Of a DNA stretch of 64,000 nt, positions 52,940-63,000 are shown piece by piece. The stretch lies in NCBI RefSeq assembly GCF_001831515.1, contig NZ_KV825630.1:164804-228803 (forward strand), written 5' to 3'. The stretch is from Corynebacterium sp. HMSC074A01. GTDB lineage: Bacteria; Actinomycetota; Actinomycetes; Mycobacteriales; Mycobacteriaceae. Within the stretch, counting starts at the first letter, position 1, and each line of letters begins with the position of its first letter. The position numbers and the translations under genes were made by a program. The notes under the pieces were generated by a model. The model had not been told where the DNA came from, made no database searches, and was given only the letters and a program-made list of their open reading frames with translations.

Positions 52940-53705
52940 CCGCGGTCCGCGGGGCGAAGGCACGCACGGTGCGCTGCGGCAGCGCCTTGACGGTCAGGTA
53001 GGCCACGACCATCACGATGACCTTGTCTACGGGATCGGAGATAAACGCCTGCGTGGTCACCGAGGCGATGAGTGAGCCGCCCATCTCGCGGAAGAGCGAG
53101 ACGAGTGCGCCGGTGCCCACGCCCGCGGTGCCGCCGTAGACGAACGCGGCGACAGGAGCCGCGACCATGCCGCCGATCAGGCCCAGGACGATGCCGAAGC
53201 CGACGACGCGGACGATGGACGACAGCGCGTTGAAGTGGTGAATGAACACGCCGGCGAGGTAGCCGATCAGCGCCGCGCCCGCGGCAAAGGGCAGCGCGGC
53301 CGGGTTGAGCAGGCCCCACACGACGTTGTTCAGTGCGCCGGTGGTCAGGCCCGCCACCGGCCCGGCGAGCGCGGCGACCAGCACGGTGCCGATGGAGTCG
53401 AGGTAGAGCGGCAGGCCGATCGAGCCGACGATCTCGCCGACGACGGAGTTGATGATGATCGCCAGCGGGATCAGCCCGAGCGTGCGTGCTGGCAGCAGCG
53501 GCACGGTGGCGATCAGCAGCAGGGCCGTGCCGATGCCGTAGCCGGCGAGGGTGAGCGTGGCCTCGGTCGCGCCGCCGACGCTCTCCCAGTCGGTCGGGCG
53601 CACCAGCACCAGGTAGACCCAGGTCGCGGCGATAAGCAGGGCACCGGCGGCGACGAGGGCGCGGCGCGCTGGTGTCCATTCGGAGGTGGTAAACGGTTGT
53701 GACAT
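52929..53705 (-). CDS. ECF transporter S component (substrate-specific, likely nucleoside/nucleobase)
   Basis: 258-residue membrane protein with about seven hydrophobic segments. 'GEIVGSIGLPLYLDSIGTVLVAALAGPVAGLTTGALNNVVWGL' fits the ECF S-component family, where a short conserved loop precedes 'GP..G...G'. Substrate cannot be read directly; position directly after a nucleoside hydrolase gene points to nucleosides. ATG 53705 is preceded by an RNA hairpin and U-tract rather than a clear ribosome binding site. Confidence 0.82.
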   Translation of the reverse strand: MSQPFTTSEWTPARRALVAAGALLIAATWVYLVLVRPTDWESVGGATEATLTLAGYGIGTALLLIATVPLLPARTLGLIPLAIIINSVVGEIVGSIGLPLYLDSIGTVLVAALAGPVAGLTTGALNNVVWGLLNPAALPFAAGAALIGYLAGVFIHHFNALSSIVRVVGFGIVLGLIGGMVAAPVAAFVYGGTAGVGTGALVSLFREMGGSLIASVTTQAFISDPVDKVIVMVVAYLTVKALPQRTVRAFAPRTADAA

Positions 53706-53708
53706 GGT

Positions 53709-53737
53709 AAAAAGCTCCCAAGAATCGGTCCAAGAGC
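53709..53737 (-). promoter_or_regulatory. Hairpin/U-tract attenuator-like element before the ECF genes
   Basis: On the minus strand GCTCTTGG pairs with CTTGGGAGC (G-C plus four G-U pairs) and is followed by TTTTTACC and the ATG of the S component. It looks like an intrinsic terminator placed in the leader between the nucleoside hydrolase and ecfS. I could not recognise a known riboswitch in the ~50 nt before it. Confidence 0.4.
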
Positions 53738-53787
53738 GCTTCTGCCTATGTCACCTCGGCGAAGCTGTAGCGCGGTAAGTGTAGCAG

Positions 53788-54783
53788 CTACTCCTCGGCC
53801 TTTAAGTGGTAGGCGGCTTTGAGGTCTGCGTCGCCGGCGGTGAAGCGGGCGTGGAGGGTGCACGCGGCGTCGATAAGCGGCCAGGCGCGGTCGATGTCTG
53901 CGGCGGTGACAATGCGCGCGTTCGGCTCGCGCTCCCACATGCCGCGCAGGTCGGCGGCGACGGTGCCGCGCATCAGTTCGCTTACGGCTTCGACGTCGAT
54001 GGTGGCCTCAAGGGCCGAAACTTCGATGCGGCCGAGCGCGATGAGCACGGTGAGCAGGTCGTGCAGTTGCGCGCAGTAGCCCTCGCCGACGTCTTCGTGG
54101 AACTCGAAGTAGAAGCGCGTGATCTCGGGCAGCGCGGCGGCGACGGGCGTGTCCCCCAGCGCGCGGACCAGCGCGTCCAGCCGCGGCGGGTCGAGCACAA
54201 ACTGCTCGGTCACGCCCAGTGAGCACAGGGTGATCGGCACGGGCGTGCGCGCGAAGACTTCGGCGGCGGCGTGCGGGTCGACCCAGAAGTTCCACTCGGC
54301 GGTCGGGGTGGTGTTGCCCGGGTAGTTGACGGCCCCGCCCATCACGGTGATGTGGCGCAGCTGCGCGAAGTGGCGCGGGTGGCGGCGCGCGAAGGTGGCC
54401 AGGTTGGTCAGCGGCCCGGTCACGATGAGGTGGAGGTCGTCGGTGCCGCGCTCGATCGCGTCGCACCACAGCAGATCCCAATCGCTCGCGACGTGCCGCT
54501 CCGGGGCGTGGGCGTAGCCCAGCCCGTGCTCGCCGTGGGTCTCGGGGGTGGTGGTCAGCGCCAGCTCAAGCGGCTGCGCCTCGCCCGCGGCCAGCGGGAT
54601 GGCGGGCAGGTTGCACTGCGCAAGGATCCACGCGGCGTTTTGCGCGCACTGCACTGCCTCCACGTTGCCCGCGGTCGTGGTCACGCAGTCGAGCTCAAGC
54701 TCGCCCGCGTGGTGCGCCGCCGCAAGGTAGATCAGGGCAAACGTGTCGTCGATGCCGGGATCGCAATCAAGCAGGACTCTCAT
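53788..54783 (-). CDS. Nucleoside hydrolase (IunH/RihA family)
   Basis: 331-residue enzyme splitting ribonucleosides to ribose and base. The N-terminal 'LLDCDPGIDDTFALIYLA' is the Ca2+-binding DxDxxxDD family signature, 'VTTTAGNVEAVQCAQNAAWIL' follows, and 'HLIVTGPLTNLATF' and 'ITVMGGAVNYPGN..PTAEWNFWVDPHAA' complete the site. Base specificity is unclear. It begins 3 nt after the MFS gene and precedes the ECF genes, giving a coherent nucleoside salvage operon. Confidence 0.93.
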   Translation of the reverse strand: MRVLLDCDPGIDDTFALIYLAAAHHAGELELDCVTTTAGNVEAVQCAQNAAWILAQCNLPAIPLAAGEAQPLELALTTTPETHGEHGLGYAHAPERHVASDWDLLWCDAIERGTDDLHLIVTGPLTNLATFARRHPRHFAQLRHITVMGGAVNYPGNTTPTAEWNFWVDPHAAAEVFARTPVPITLCSLGVTEQFVLDPPRLDALVRALGDTPVAAALPEITRFYFEFHEDVGEGYCAQLHDLLTVLIALGRIEVSALEATIDVEAVSELMRGTVAADLRGMWEREPNARIVTAADIDRAWPLIDAACTLHARFTAGDADLKAAYHLKAEE

Positions 54784-54786
54784 GGG

Positions 54787-55992
54787 TTAGCTCCTTTTCG
54801 TTTCCTGGCCACACGCAAGCCAGATGCCTATCGACACCACCGCAATCCCCGCACACGCCACAAACGCCACCCCGAAGCCGAAGGCCTCCGCGAGCAGCCC
54901 CACCACGATCGGCGCGAAGATCTGGCCCGCGTCTTGCGCCATCTGGAACGTGGAGAGCACCTTGCCGCCGGAGCGGTCGTTGCCGATGATATCCGCCAGC
55001 GACGCCTGCTGCGCCGGGCCGATCAGCCCACTGCCGACGCCCGCGAGCACCGAAAGCACAAGCAGCGGCACCACCGAGGTGGCCAGCCCCATCGAGCCGG
55101 TAAACAGCGCCGTTGCGGCCAACCCGGCGACAATCAGCGGCTTGCGCCCGAGATTGTCCGCGAGCCTGCCGGAGAACTGCAGCGTCACCGCAGTGCCCAG
55201 CGCGAAGGCGGTGAGCGCGAACCCGGCCGCCGCGCCGCCGTTAGTGAAGAAGGCCGCGGCGAACAGCGGCAGGACCGACACGCGCGTGCCGAAGTTGACC
55301 CACCCGTGCGTAAACGCGGACGACAGCAGCGCGCGGTAGGTGGGCATGCGCCATGCGCTGGTGAGCTGCATCGGCGGCAGCGGCGGCGGCAGCTGCGCCT
55401 TGCCCTGCGGATCGCGGGTCGCCGCCCACACAAACAGCGCGGCCGCCCCCACCATCAATCCGTACACCGCGAACGGGATGCGGAAGCCGAGGAAGGACAG
55501 CGCCGCGCCGACGACCGGCCCGATGATGTTGCCGAGCAGAAACGCCGAAGCATAGACCGCGTTCGCGCGCCCGCGTATCGACGGATGTGTCACCCGCACA
55601 ATCAACGCCTGCGCCGAGAGCGTAAACATCGTCGAGCCAAAACCGGCGATAAAGCGCAGCGCGAGAATCTGCCAGTACGCGGTCGCGAAGGCGACGAAGA
55701 AGGTCGCCACCGCCACCACGCTCAAGCCCGTGATGTAGATCGGGCGCGAGCCCAGCTTATCGACGAGCCACCCCGCCCCCGGTGCGCCGAGAAGCCGGGC
55801 CGCGGCGAAGACGGAGACCACCGCGCCCGCGGCCGCCATAGACACGCCAAAGCTCGCTGTGAACTGAGGCAGGATCGGCGCGATGAAGCCGTAGCCCAGC
55901 GCAATCATGAACGCGGCACCCACCAGCACCCAGATCGTGCGAGGGATCTTCGGTGCGGGGGTTGGCTGGGGTCGAGGGGCAGGCGTAGTCAT
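54787..55992 (-). CDS. MFS transporter (first gene of the nucleoside operon)
   Basis: 401-residue, 12-helix major facilitator. The motif-A-type loop 'GWLVDKLGSRPIYITGL' between helices 2 and 3, a Pro/Gln-rich central loop ('LPPPLPPMQ') and its counterpart 'GRLADNLGRKPLIVAG' are visible. The N-terminal 15 residues are proline-rich. In sequence it resembles drug-efflux MFS proteins, but the operon suggests export or exchange of nucleosides, bases or ribose. Substrate unknown. Confidence 0.87.
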   Translation of the reverse strand: MTTPAPRPQPTPAPKIPRTIWVLVGAAFMIALGYGFIAPILPQFTASFGVSMAAAGAVVSVFAAARLLGAPGAGWLVDKLGSRPIYITGLSVVAVATFFVAFATAYWQILALRFIAGFGSTMFTLSAQALIVRVTHPSIRGRANAVYASAFLLGNIIGPVVGAALSFLGFRIPFAVYGLMVGAAALFVWAATRDPQGKAQLPPPLPPMQLTSAWRMPTYRALLSSAFTHGWVNFGTRVSVLPLFAAAFFTNGGAAAGFALTAFALGTAVTLQFSGRLADNLGRKPLIVAGLAATALFTGSMGLATSVVPLLVLSVLAGVGSGLIGPAQQASLADIIGNDRSGGKVLSTFQMAQDAGQIFAPIVVGLLAEAFGFGVAFVACAGIAVVSIGIWLACGQETKRS

Positions 55993-56113
55993 TGCGAGTA
56001 GCGTAGCCCGTCGTCAAGCAAAAGGGCACTTACCGTAGGTATTGCACCGGGGATTAAAATGGGTGTTCGAATATCTAGCTGGCGTGTTCGGGTCGCCTTT
56101 TAGAGTGCCAACC

Positions 56114-56611
56114 ATGATGAATTTCAAGCACAGCACACACGCCCCTGTCAGCCACACACCCGCAGCACTTGCCGAGCACATCCACGCCACCGAGCCCGAA
56201 GTCGTGGACCGGCTGCGCGCAATCATTCCCCACCCGCGCTCGCTTGCCCGCGAGAGCGCGAGCTGGCGTCCGCCAACAAAGCGGCTCCCCTGGCTCGGCC
56301 ACGGCACGGAGCTGACCATCGCGATCACCCGCCGCAGGGTTGGCCCGCGCGCGCAGGCCCGCATCCGCGGCTTCGGCGAAACGCGGGTACCCGCCTTCCT
56401 CATTGAGGTCCGCATCTCGGACCCGTCCGGGCTGCCCACCGACCGCCGCCTCGCCGAGGCTTGGGTCCGCGCGCTCGTCCCCCGCGACGCCGTGGACGCG
56501 ATCCACGAACTCCCCTCGCCGCGCACGGCCAACTACGTCTGGCTTACCGACGGCGACTTCGCCCCGGTCGCCTCCCCACCCTCGATGTTTGAGGGGTTGA
56601 CCGCCGCGTAG
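56114..56611 (+). CDS. Conserved hypothetical protein
   Basis: 165-residue soluble protein, basic in the middle and rich in Pro/Arg. 'TPAALAEHIHATEPEVVDRLRAIIPHPRSLA' forms an N-terminal helical part, and 'WLTDGDFAPVASPPSMFEGL' the end. Start is ATG 56114 or 56117; longer frames run into the promoter region. I do not recognise the family. It ends one base before the convergent acidic-protein gene. Confidence 0.55.
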   Translation: MMNFKHSTHAPVSHTPAALAEHIHATEPEVVDRLRAIIPHPRSLARESASWRPPTKRLPWLGHGTELTIAITRRRVGPRAQARIRGFGETRVPAFLIEVRISDPSGLPTDRRLAEAWVRALVPRDAVDAIHELPSPRTANYVWLTDGDFAPVASPPSMFEGLTAA

Positions 56612-57454
56612 TTAGTCCTCGGAGTCTGCTTCCTCGGCGTCCTCGTCGTCGGAGTCTGCGTCAGCGTCCTCGTCGGCCTCGTCGTCAGTGTCGTCGGCTT
56701 CTTCGTCGATTTCCTCGTCGTCCTGGCCGAAGATGTCGTAGATGTCCAGCTCGTCGTCCTCATCCTCGAGCGGTAACAGCTGGCCCTCCCACTCCTCGGC
56801 CTGGTCGGCGGCGAGCGAGAGGACGTCGAAGAGCCGGTCGACGTCGGTAAACGTGCCCAGATCGAGCACCTCCGCCTCGGAGACGGCTTCGCTGTGGATG
56901 GTCTCGAACAGGCGCAGGCGGTCCTCCTCGGTCAGCTCTGCGTCGCCGTCGGACTCCCACAGCTCGCCGATCGCGTCGTCCATGAGGTCGTCGTAGTTGT
57001 CGGACAGGGCGATAAAGGTCACCGTGGCCGTCGCCGTTGCGTCGACGACCTCGACGTGGACCTGCAGCTCGGCGCTCTCGCCGACTTCGGCGCGCACCAG
57101 CTGGTTGTTCAGGCGGTCCGGGTAGAACTCGAGGTCCTCGATGCGCTCATCGGTGCCTTCGAGCAGGTCGCGCAGGATGGTGATGACCTGGTCGGTCGCC
57201 ATGTGCTCGGCGACGGTCGCCACCGCGCTTTCCACCGAGAACACCACGGAGACCAGGGCAGCCTCGAACTCCTCGTCGTCCTCGTCCACGTCCGCGGCGG
57301 CGATGTAGACGTTGGCGGCGGGCAGCAGCGGATCGATCTCCACAAACTGGATTTCCACCTCGGACGTGATCGGCACGAACATCGTCTCGTCGTGGACGCG
57401 GGACTCAATTCCCTCACGGTCAAGGCTGGTTGCAATGTCCTCGAAAAAGCTCAT
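56612..57454 (-). CDS. Acidic hypothetical protein with Asp/Glu tail
   Basis: 280-residue protein. Residues 1-~225 contain two YbjN/secretion-chaperone-like modules ('MSFFEDIATSLDREGIES', 'YDDLMDDAIGELW'). The last ~50 residues are almost wholly Asp/Glu/Ala, giving a very acidic disordered tail. ATG 57454 lies behind GGAAGGAAACC. Fold similarity to bacterial type III-chaperone-like YbjN is a guess; the function is unknown. Confidence 0.6.
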   Translation of the reverse strand: MSFFEDIATSLDREGIESRVHDETMFVPITSEVEIQFVEIDPLLPAANVYIAAADVDEDDEEFEAALVSVVFSVESAVATVAEHMATDQVITILRDLLEGTDERIEDLEFYPDRLNNQLVRAEVGESAELQVHVEVVDATATATVTFIALSDNYDDLMDDAIGELWESDGDAELTEEDRLRLFETIHSEAVSEAEVLDLGTFTDVDRLFDVLSLAADQAEEWEGQLLPLEDEDDELDIYDIFGQDDEEIDEEADDTDDEADEDADADSDDEDAEEADSED

Positions 57455-57533
57455 GGCGGCGGTTTCCTTCCACTCTCCAGTCCAAGCCCGTCCTAGCCTA
57501 GCGAGGAACACCGCACCACGTCAGCACTTCCGC

Positions 57534-59105
57534 TCACACCGGCCCGGCCGTGTCGGCTTCTTTCGCGAGGGAATCGATGAGATCTTGGCGGTGCATCCCC
57601 CATTCGCGCATGTCAAAGCTCTCCCAGGCGCGCCGCTGCGCCGCCTTCGGGTCATACTCCACGTAGGAGGAGGCCGAAAAGACCGCGGTGGCGCGTCCGG
57701 GCTCGGTGTCGCTGCGGAAGCCGTAGATCGGCCACTTCACCCCCGGGTGCGCGTTGTGAAAGAAGGAGCCCCAGTGGTACTGCATGGCGGCGCTGACCTC
57801 GTCAAAGTCGGCCTGCTTCGGGAAGGGGTCGAGTTTGGCGGCGCGGGTCGCCTTCGCATCTCCGAAGACGGCGGTGAGCTCGGAGGTGTGCATCGCGCCC
57901 AGTCCCAGGCGGCGCATCGTGGTCGAGGCGTAGTCGAAGCGGTACATCCACGTCGGGGCCTTGCGGCGGTGTTCGGTGGCGAGCATGACGGACGGTGCCC
58001 AGAACACGGCGTCGGCAATCAGCGCCGCGAACTTGCGACGCGCGTCCACGTGGTCGTAGGCGGCCAGCACCGCGTCCGAGTTGGCCGGGTCGTAGACGCC
58101 GAGCGCCCGGCGTGCGGCTTTCAGGCGCGACTTGTTGGTTTGGTAAAGCGCTTTGGCAAAGCTGGCCTCGTCCGAGTTGGTGCCGATGATCAGGGGCACG
58201 GCGGCTTGGTCGCCGCGTTGGAACACGTCGATGGGGTGCGCAGGCAGCGTGTGGCCGTCGACAGTCGGCATGAAGCTGGTATTAAACAGGACGAGCTCTT
58301 TGCGGTTGAGCAGCATGGACTGACCGACGCGCACGAGCGCTTCGGCGTCGGCGGCGCGCAGGTCTTCGAGAGTGGAGGTGGGTGGCAGCCCCATGCCGTC
58401 GAGAAGCTTGCGCACCCACATGGCCGCCTGGACACGCGAGTGCACGCTGGCCACGGGCGGCGACTGCGCGATCGCCCGGTGGAACAGGCCGCGGGCGGCG
58501 GGCGCGCACATGAGGTGGATGACCCCGGCGCCGCCTGCGGATTCGCCCATAATCGTGACGCGCCCGGGGTCGCCGCCGAAGTTGGCGGCGTTGTCGTGGA
58601 CCCACCGCAGCGCAAGGATCTGGTCCAAGATGGCGGGGTTGGCCACGCAGTCGCCGCCAATGCTGCGAAAGTCGAGGTAGCCGAACACGCCGAGCCGGAA
58701 GTTGACGGAAATGTAGACGATGTCGGTGGTGTCGGCCAGGTAGTGGCCTTGGAGCACCTTTTCGTGGCTGGAACCGGTAACGAAGGTGCCGCCGTGGAAG
58801 TAGACCACCACGGGCAGTTCCTCGTCGTTGTTGGGGCGCACAATGTCGAGGGTGAGGCAGTCCTCGGTGCCAATCACGTTGTCGGTCCAGCCGAAGAAGC
58901 CCTGCATGGCGGGCGCGGAGTACGCGGTGGCATTCCGGATTCCGGACCATGGCGCGACGGGTTTCGGGGCGCGGAAGCGTCCCTGCCCGCCAGTGGTGGC
59001 ACCGTACGGCACGCCACGGAAGGTGCGCACGCCGGTGCGCGGATCCACCTCGCCGCGCACGCGGCCGGCCGTGGTAACGGCGATTGGCTCCTCGGCGTTT
59101 GTCAT
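57534..59105 (-). CDS. Carboxylesterase type B
   Basis: 523-residue alpha/beta-hydrolase of the cholinesterase/carboxylesterase type. Oxyanion motif 'VVVYFHGGTFVTG' (~110), nucleophile Ser in 'TIMGESAGGAGVIHLM' (~190), acid Glu in 'IGTNSDEASFA' and His in the C-terminal 'MQYHWGSFFHNAHPG' segment. No signal peptide, so it is cytoplasmic. ATG 59105 gives the normal start (MTNAEEPIAVTTAGRVRG). Natural substrate unknown. Confidence 0.9.
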   Translation of the reverse strand: MTNAEEPIAVTTAGRVRGEVDPRTGVRTFRGVPYGATTGGQGRFRAPKPVAPWSGIRNATAYSAPAMQGFFGWTDNVIGTEDCLTLDIVRPNNDEELPVVVYFHGGTFVTGSSHEKVLQGHYLADTTDIVYISVNFRLGVFGYLDFRSIGGDCVANPAILDQILALRWVHDNAANFGGDPGRVTIMGESAGGAGVIHLMCAPAARGLFHRAIAQSPPVASVHSRVQAAMWVRKLLDGMGLPPTSTLEDLRAADAEALVRVGQSMLLNRKELVLFNTSFMPTVDGHTLPAHPIDVFQRGDQAAVPLIIGTNSDEASFAKALYQTNKSRLKAARRALGVYDPANSDAVLAAYDHVDARRKFAALIADAVFWAPSVMLATEHRRKAPTWMYRFDYASTTMRRLGLGAMHTSELTAVFGDAKATRAAKLDPFPKQADFDEVSAAMQYHWGSFFHNAHPGVKWPIYGFRSDTEPGRATAVFSASSYVEYDPKAAQRRAWESFDMREWGMHRQDLIDSLAKEADTAGPV

Positions 59106-59198
59106 AGCCCCCAGACTAGCGAGCTTTCGCCCCGCGGCCGCCCGATGTAGCAGAATGGAGCAGACATACTGCACTAAAGGACGGTAAAGGAGAGGTAT

Positions 59199-60086
59199 AT
59201 GGGAGTCTTCTCGCGCCGCAAGAAGGCCGTCGAGCAGGCCAAGCCGGAAAATCTGGCGGAGCTCAAGGAGGTTTCCGGCCCGATTGGCCGCGCGTTTATC
59301 AACGCGGTGGAAAAGGCAGTCCAGCTGCAGACCAGCACGATCCGCGCCTACGTCGACTGGCTGCGCCGCCAGGACGAGGACGCCACCCCGGCCCAGGTGC
59401 AGGAGCGGATGGATGCGCACTTCCGCAACACCGTCTCCGCCAACGGTGCCGGCGTGGGTGCTGCGGCCGCCGTGCCCGGGGTGGGCCTGATCACCGGTTC
59501 GGCCGCGGTGGCCGGCGAGTCGGTCCTCTTCTTGGACCTGGCCGCTTTCTACACGGTGGCCTCGGCGTACCTGCGCGGCGACGACCCGGAGGACCCGGAG
59601 CAGCGCCGCTCGATGGTGCTCACCGTGCTTGCCGACGCCGAGGGCCTCGCCGTCGTCGACACCTTCGTCGGGGAAAACGCGACGCGCCTGCCGTCGCGCT
59701 CCACGCTCAACCGTTTCGCCGGACCAGGTATGGCCGAGGCGAACGGCATGCTGGCGCGCAGCGCGATGAAAACGTTGCGCAAGCGGATGCGCCGCGCGTG
59801 GATCGGCAAGATGCTGCCGCTGGGCCTCGGCGCGATCGCGGGCACGACGGCGAACCGCAAGCTCGCCGACGCGATCATCTCCCGTGTCTCGGCCTCGCTC
59901 GCCCCGGTCCCGGCAACCTTTGCCACCCCACTGCCGCCGCGCGAGAAGGATGAGAAGGAGACTGCGGGTTTGAGCCTCGACCCGAAGTCCTACGCAGCCT
60001 GGATCCGCAACCTCTTCGACCGCAAGGACGCTGACGAGAAGGAGCGCGCCAACGTCGACGCCGCGGTCGAGGCCACCAAAAACTAG
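59199..60086 (+). CDS. Conserved hypothetical protein, membrane-associated
   Basis: 295-residue protein with a basic N-terminus, an amphipathic helical part and two moderately hydrophobic segments at ~90-120 ('GAAAAVPGVGLITGSAAVAGE') and ~203-215 ('IGKMLPLGLGAIAG'). The charged C-terminus contains 'DRKDADEKERANVDAAVEATKN'. Good AGGAGAGG ribosome binding site. It is 5 nt upstream of the fused ABC exporter gene, so they are co-transcribed. Family not recognised. Confidence 0.65.
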   Translation: MGVFSRRKKAVEQAKPENLAELKEVSGPIGRAFINAVEKAVQLQTSTIRAYVDWLRRQDEDATPAQVQERMDAHFRNTVSANGAGVGAAAAVPGVGLITGSAAVAGESVLFLDLAAFYTVASAYLRGDDPEDPEQRRSMVLTVLADAEGLAVVDTFVGENATRLPSRSTLNRFAGPGMAEANGMLARSAMKTLRKRMRRAWIGKMLPLGLGAIAGTTANRKLADAIISRVSASLAPVPATFATPLPPREKDEKETAGLSLDPKSYAAWIRNLFDRKDADEKERANVDAAVEATKN

Positions 60087-60091
60087 CGCCT

Positions 60092-63000
60092 ATGCCGCAG
60101 CAGAGTTCGCTTCACGACGCCCCCGCCGCACACCGCGGGGGCGCGCTGCTGCGCCGTTCCTTTGCGGCCAACCGCACCTCCACGGCGCTCGCCTTCGCCA
60201 CCGCCACCCTCGCCGCGATACTGCAGGTATTCCTGCCAGCGCTCACGGGCCGCGCGGTGGATATCGCCACCGGCAATGCTTCGGGCTCGACCACCGCCAC
60301 GGCCTGGGCGATGGTGGGCATCGCGCTTGTCACCTACGCGCTCGGCGCTTTGCGACGCTACGCCTCCGGCCACCTCGCCGCGACCTCACAACACTGGCTG
60401 CGCCTGGAGCTTCTGCGCACCCTGCACCGGCTCGACGGCGAAGGCCAGGACGACATTGTCACCGGCCAGATCGTCTCCCGCTCGATTTCGGATCTGAACC
60501 AGTACGCGATGGTGCTGGGGCAAACGCCGATGTTTTTCACCCGCGCGATGCAGCTTGCCGGCACGCTCGTGGTGATGTGCACCATGAACCTCTCGCTCAC
60601 CGCGATGGCACTGTGCCTGCTGCCTGTGATTCTGTGGGAGGCGAACCGCTCCCGCAAAGCGCTCTACGCGGCGACCTGGGTCAACCAGCAGGCCACCGCG
60701 GATCTGGCCGAGCACGTCGAAGAGACCATTTCCGGGGTGCGGGTGGTCAAGGCGTTTGGTGGGGAGCAACGCGGCGTCGACAAGCTTGATGCCCTGGGCC
60801 GGCACCTGTACGCAGTGAAGATGCGGGCTGCCAAGCTCACGGCGCGCTTCCAGCCGCTGCTGACCCAACTGCCGAATGTGGCGCTGGTGATCACGATCAT
60901 CGCGGCCGGCCTCATCGTCATCAGCGGCGGGATCACCATCGGCACGTTCGTGGCGTTTACCGCGTATCTGACGTCGCTAACCTCGTCGATGTCCATGCTG
61001 ACCAACCAGTACGTGCGCCTGCAAATGGGGATGAGCAGCTTCGGCCGCCTCGACCAGGTCCTCGCGCTCGCACCGCACACCACCCCGGCGCAGGGCCAGG
61101 CACCGGCCGGCCCCGTCGGGCTCGCCTTCGAACGCGTCACCTTCGCAACCGGCGGCACCACCGTGCTCCGCGAGGTCAGCTTCCGCGTCGCCCCCGGCGA
61201 AACGCTCGCGATGGTCGGCCCGCCCGGCGCGGGCAAAACCATGGCCGTGCAGCTCGCCGGCGGCTTCTATCACCCTGACGCCGGGCGCTGCCTGCTTATC
61301 GAGGCCCACAGCACCCCCACCGACTACGCCGACCTCTCCCCCGCCGAACTCCGCGCGCGAGTCACCTGCGTCTTCGACGACGCATTTTTGTTCTCCAGCT
61401 CCGTCTTCGACAACATCGCGCTCGGCGCGCCGCCCAGCCTTCGCGGCGACGCGCTCACTCGCGCGGTACACGAGGCCGCCCGGCTCGCCTGCGCCACCGA
61501 GTTCATCGAGCAGCTTGAAGATGGCTACGACACCACCGTCGGCGAACGGGGCCTGACCTTATCCGGCGGGCAGCGCCAGCGCATCGCGCTCGCCCGGGCA
61601 CTGATCTCGCGGCCGGAGGTGCTCGTGCTTGACGACGCCACCAGCGCCATCGACGCCGCCACCGAAGCCGAAATCCTGCACAACCTCCGCACGGAACTCG
61701 GCGATGTCGCAGTGCTGACCGTCGCGCACCGCCAGTCCACGGTCGACCACGCCGACCGGGTGCTCGTCCTCGAGGCTGGCACCGTGATCGCCGAGGGGCC
61801 GCGCTACGAGGTGGTCGCCACCGAGTCCTACCGGCGCTTCATGGCCCCGGGCGCTGACGCGGGCGCCTCCTCGAAACCGACACACTCCCAGCTGTGGCCG
61901 GCCGTGGACGCACCTGAGAGGCGCGTCGCAGCAAACGCCGGCCCGCATGCGGTGGTGGCGAACCGGGAGGTGCTCGCGAACGTCGAGAAGCTGCCCCCGG
62001 CAAACGAGACACCAGGGCTGGACGAGGCCACGCTTGCGCGCCTGCGCACACCGACGGGTGCGGGCAACGAGTTCAAGGTCTCGCAGCTGTTCCGCGCGGT
62101 GCGCGGGCTGATCGCGGCGACGGTCGTACTGCTGGTCATCGGGGTGCTGGCGGACCTGGCCTTCCCGACGCTGATCCGCGCGGCGATCGATCGAGGCATC
62201 GCCCCAGCGAATACGCAGGCGCTCTTCACCATCGCCGCGGCCGCTTTCGGCGTGGTCTTGGTGACGTGGGGCGCGAACGTGTGGCTGACGGTGCTGTCGG
62301 CGCGCAGCGGCGAGCGCCTGCTCTACGGGCTGCGGCTGCGCTCGTACGCGCACCTGCAGCAGCTGGGCTTAAGCTACTTCGAGCGGCACCTGTCGGGGCG
62401 CATCATCACACGCCTGACTACCGACATCGATACCCTCTCCAGCTTCCTGCAAACGGGCCTGGCCCAGGCGATCGTGGCAGTCGGCAGCCTGGTGGGTGTC
62501 TCCGCGATGCTTCTGGCCACCGACGGACAGCTCACACTCGTCGCGCTAAGCGCCGTGCCGGTGATTGTTGCGGCCACACTTGTCTTCCGCCACTATTCGC
62601 GCCGCTTCTTCCGCGCCGCGCGCACGCAGATCTCCGCAGTCAACGGCGAGTTCGCCGAGCTCATCGGCGGCATCCGCGTCACCCAAATGTACAACGCCGA
62701 GCCCCGCGCGGAGGACGCCTTTGCCCGCGCCTCTCTGCACTACCGGCGGCTGCGCATGCGCTCGGTCGCGCTGCTCGCCGCCTACTTCCCCGGCATGCAG
62801 GCGATTTCGCAGATCATGACGGCCGCCGTCGTCGGCGTCGGCGCGCAGCGCGTGGCCGAAGGCGAGCTCTCCGTCGGCGTGCTCGTCGCCTTCACCATGT
62901 ACCTCGGCCAGCTTTACGGGCCGATTCAGCAGCTGGGCCAGATCTTCGACTCCTGGCAGCAGGCTACCGTGAGCTTCGAGCGGATCACGCAGCTTCTCGA

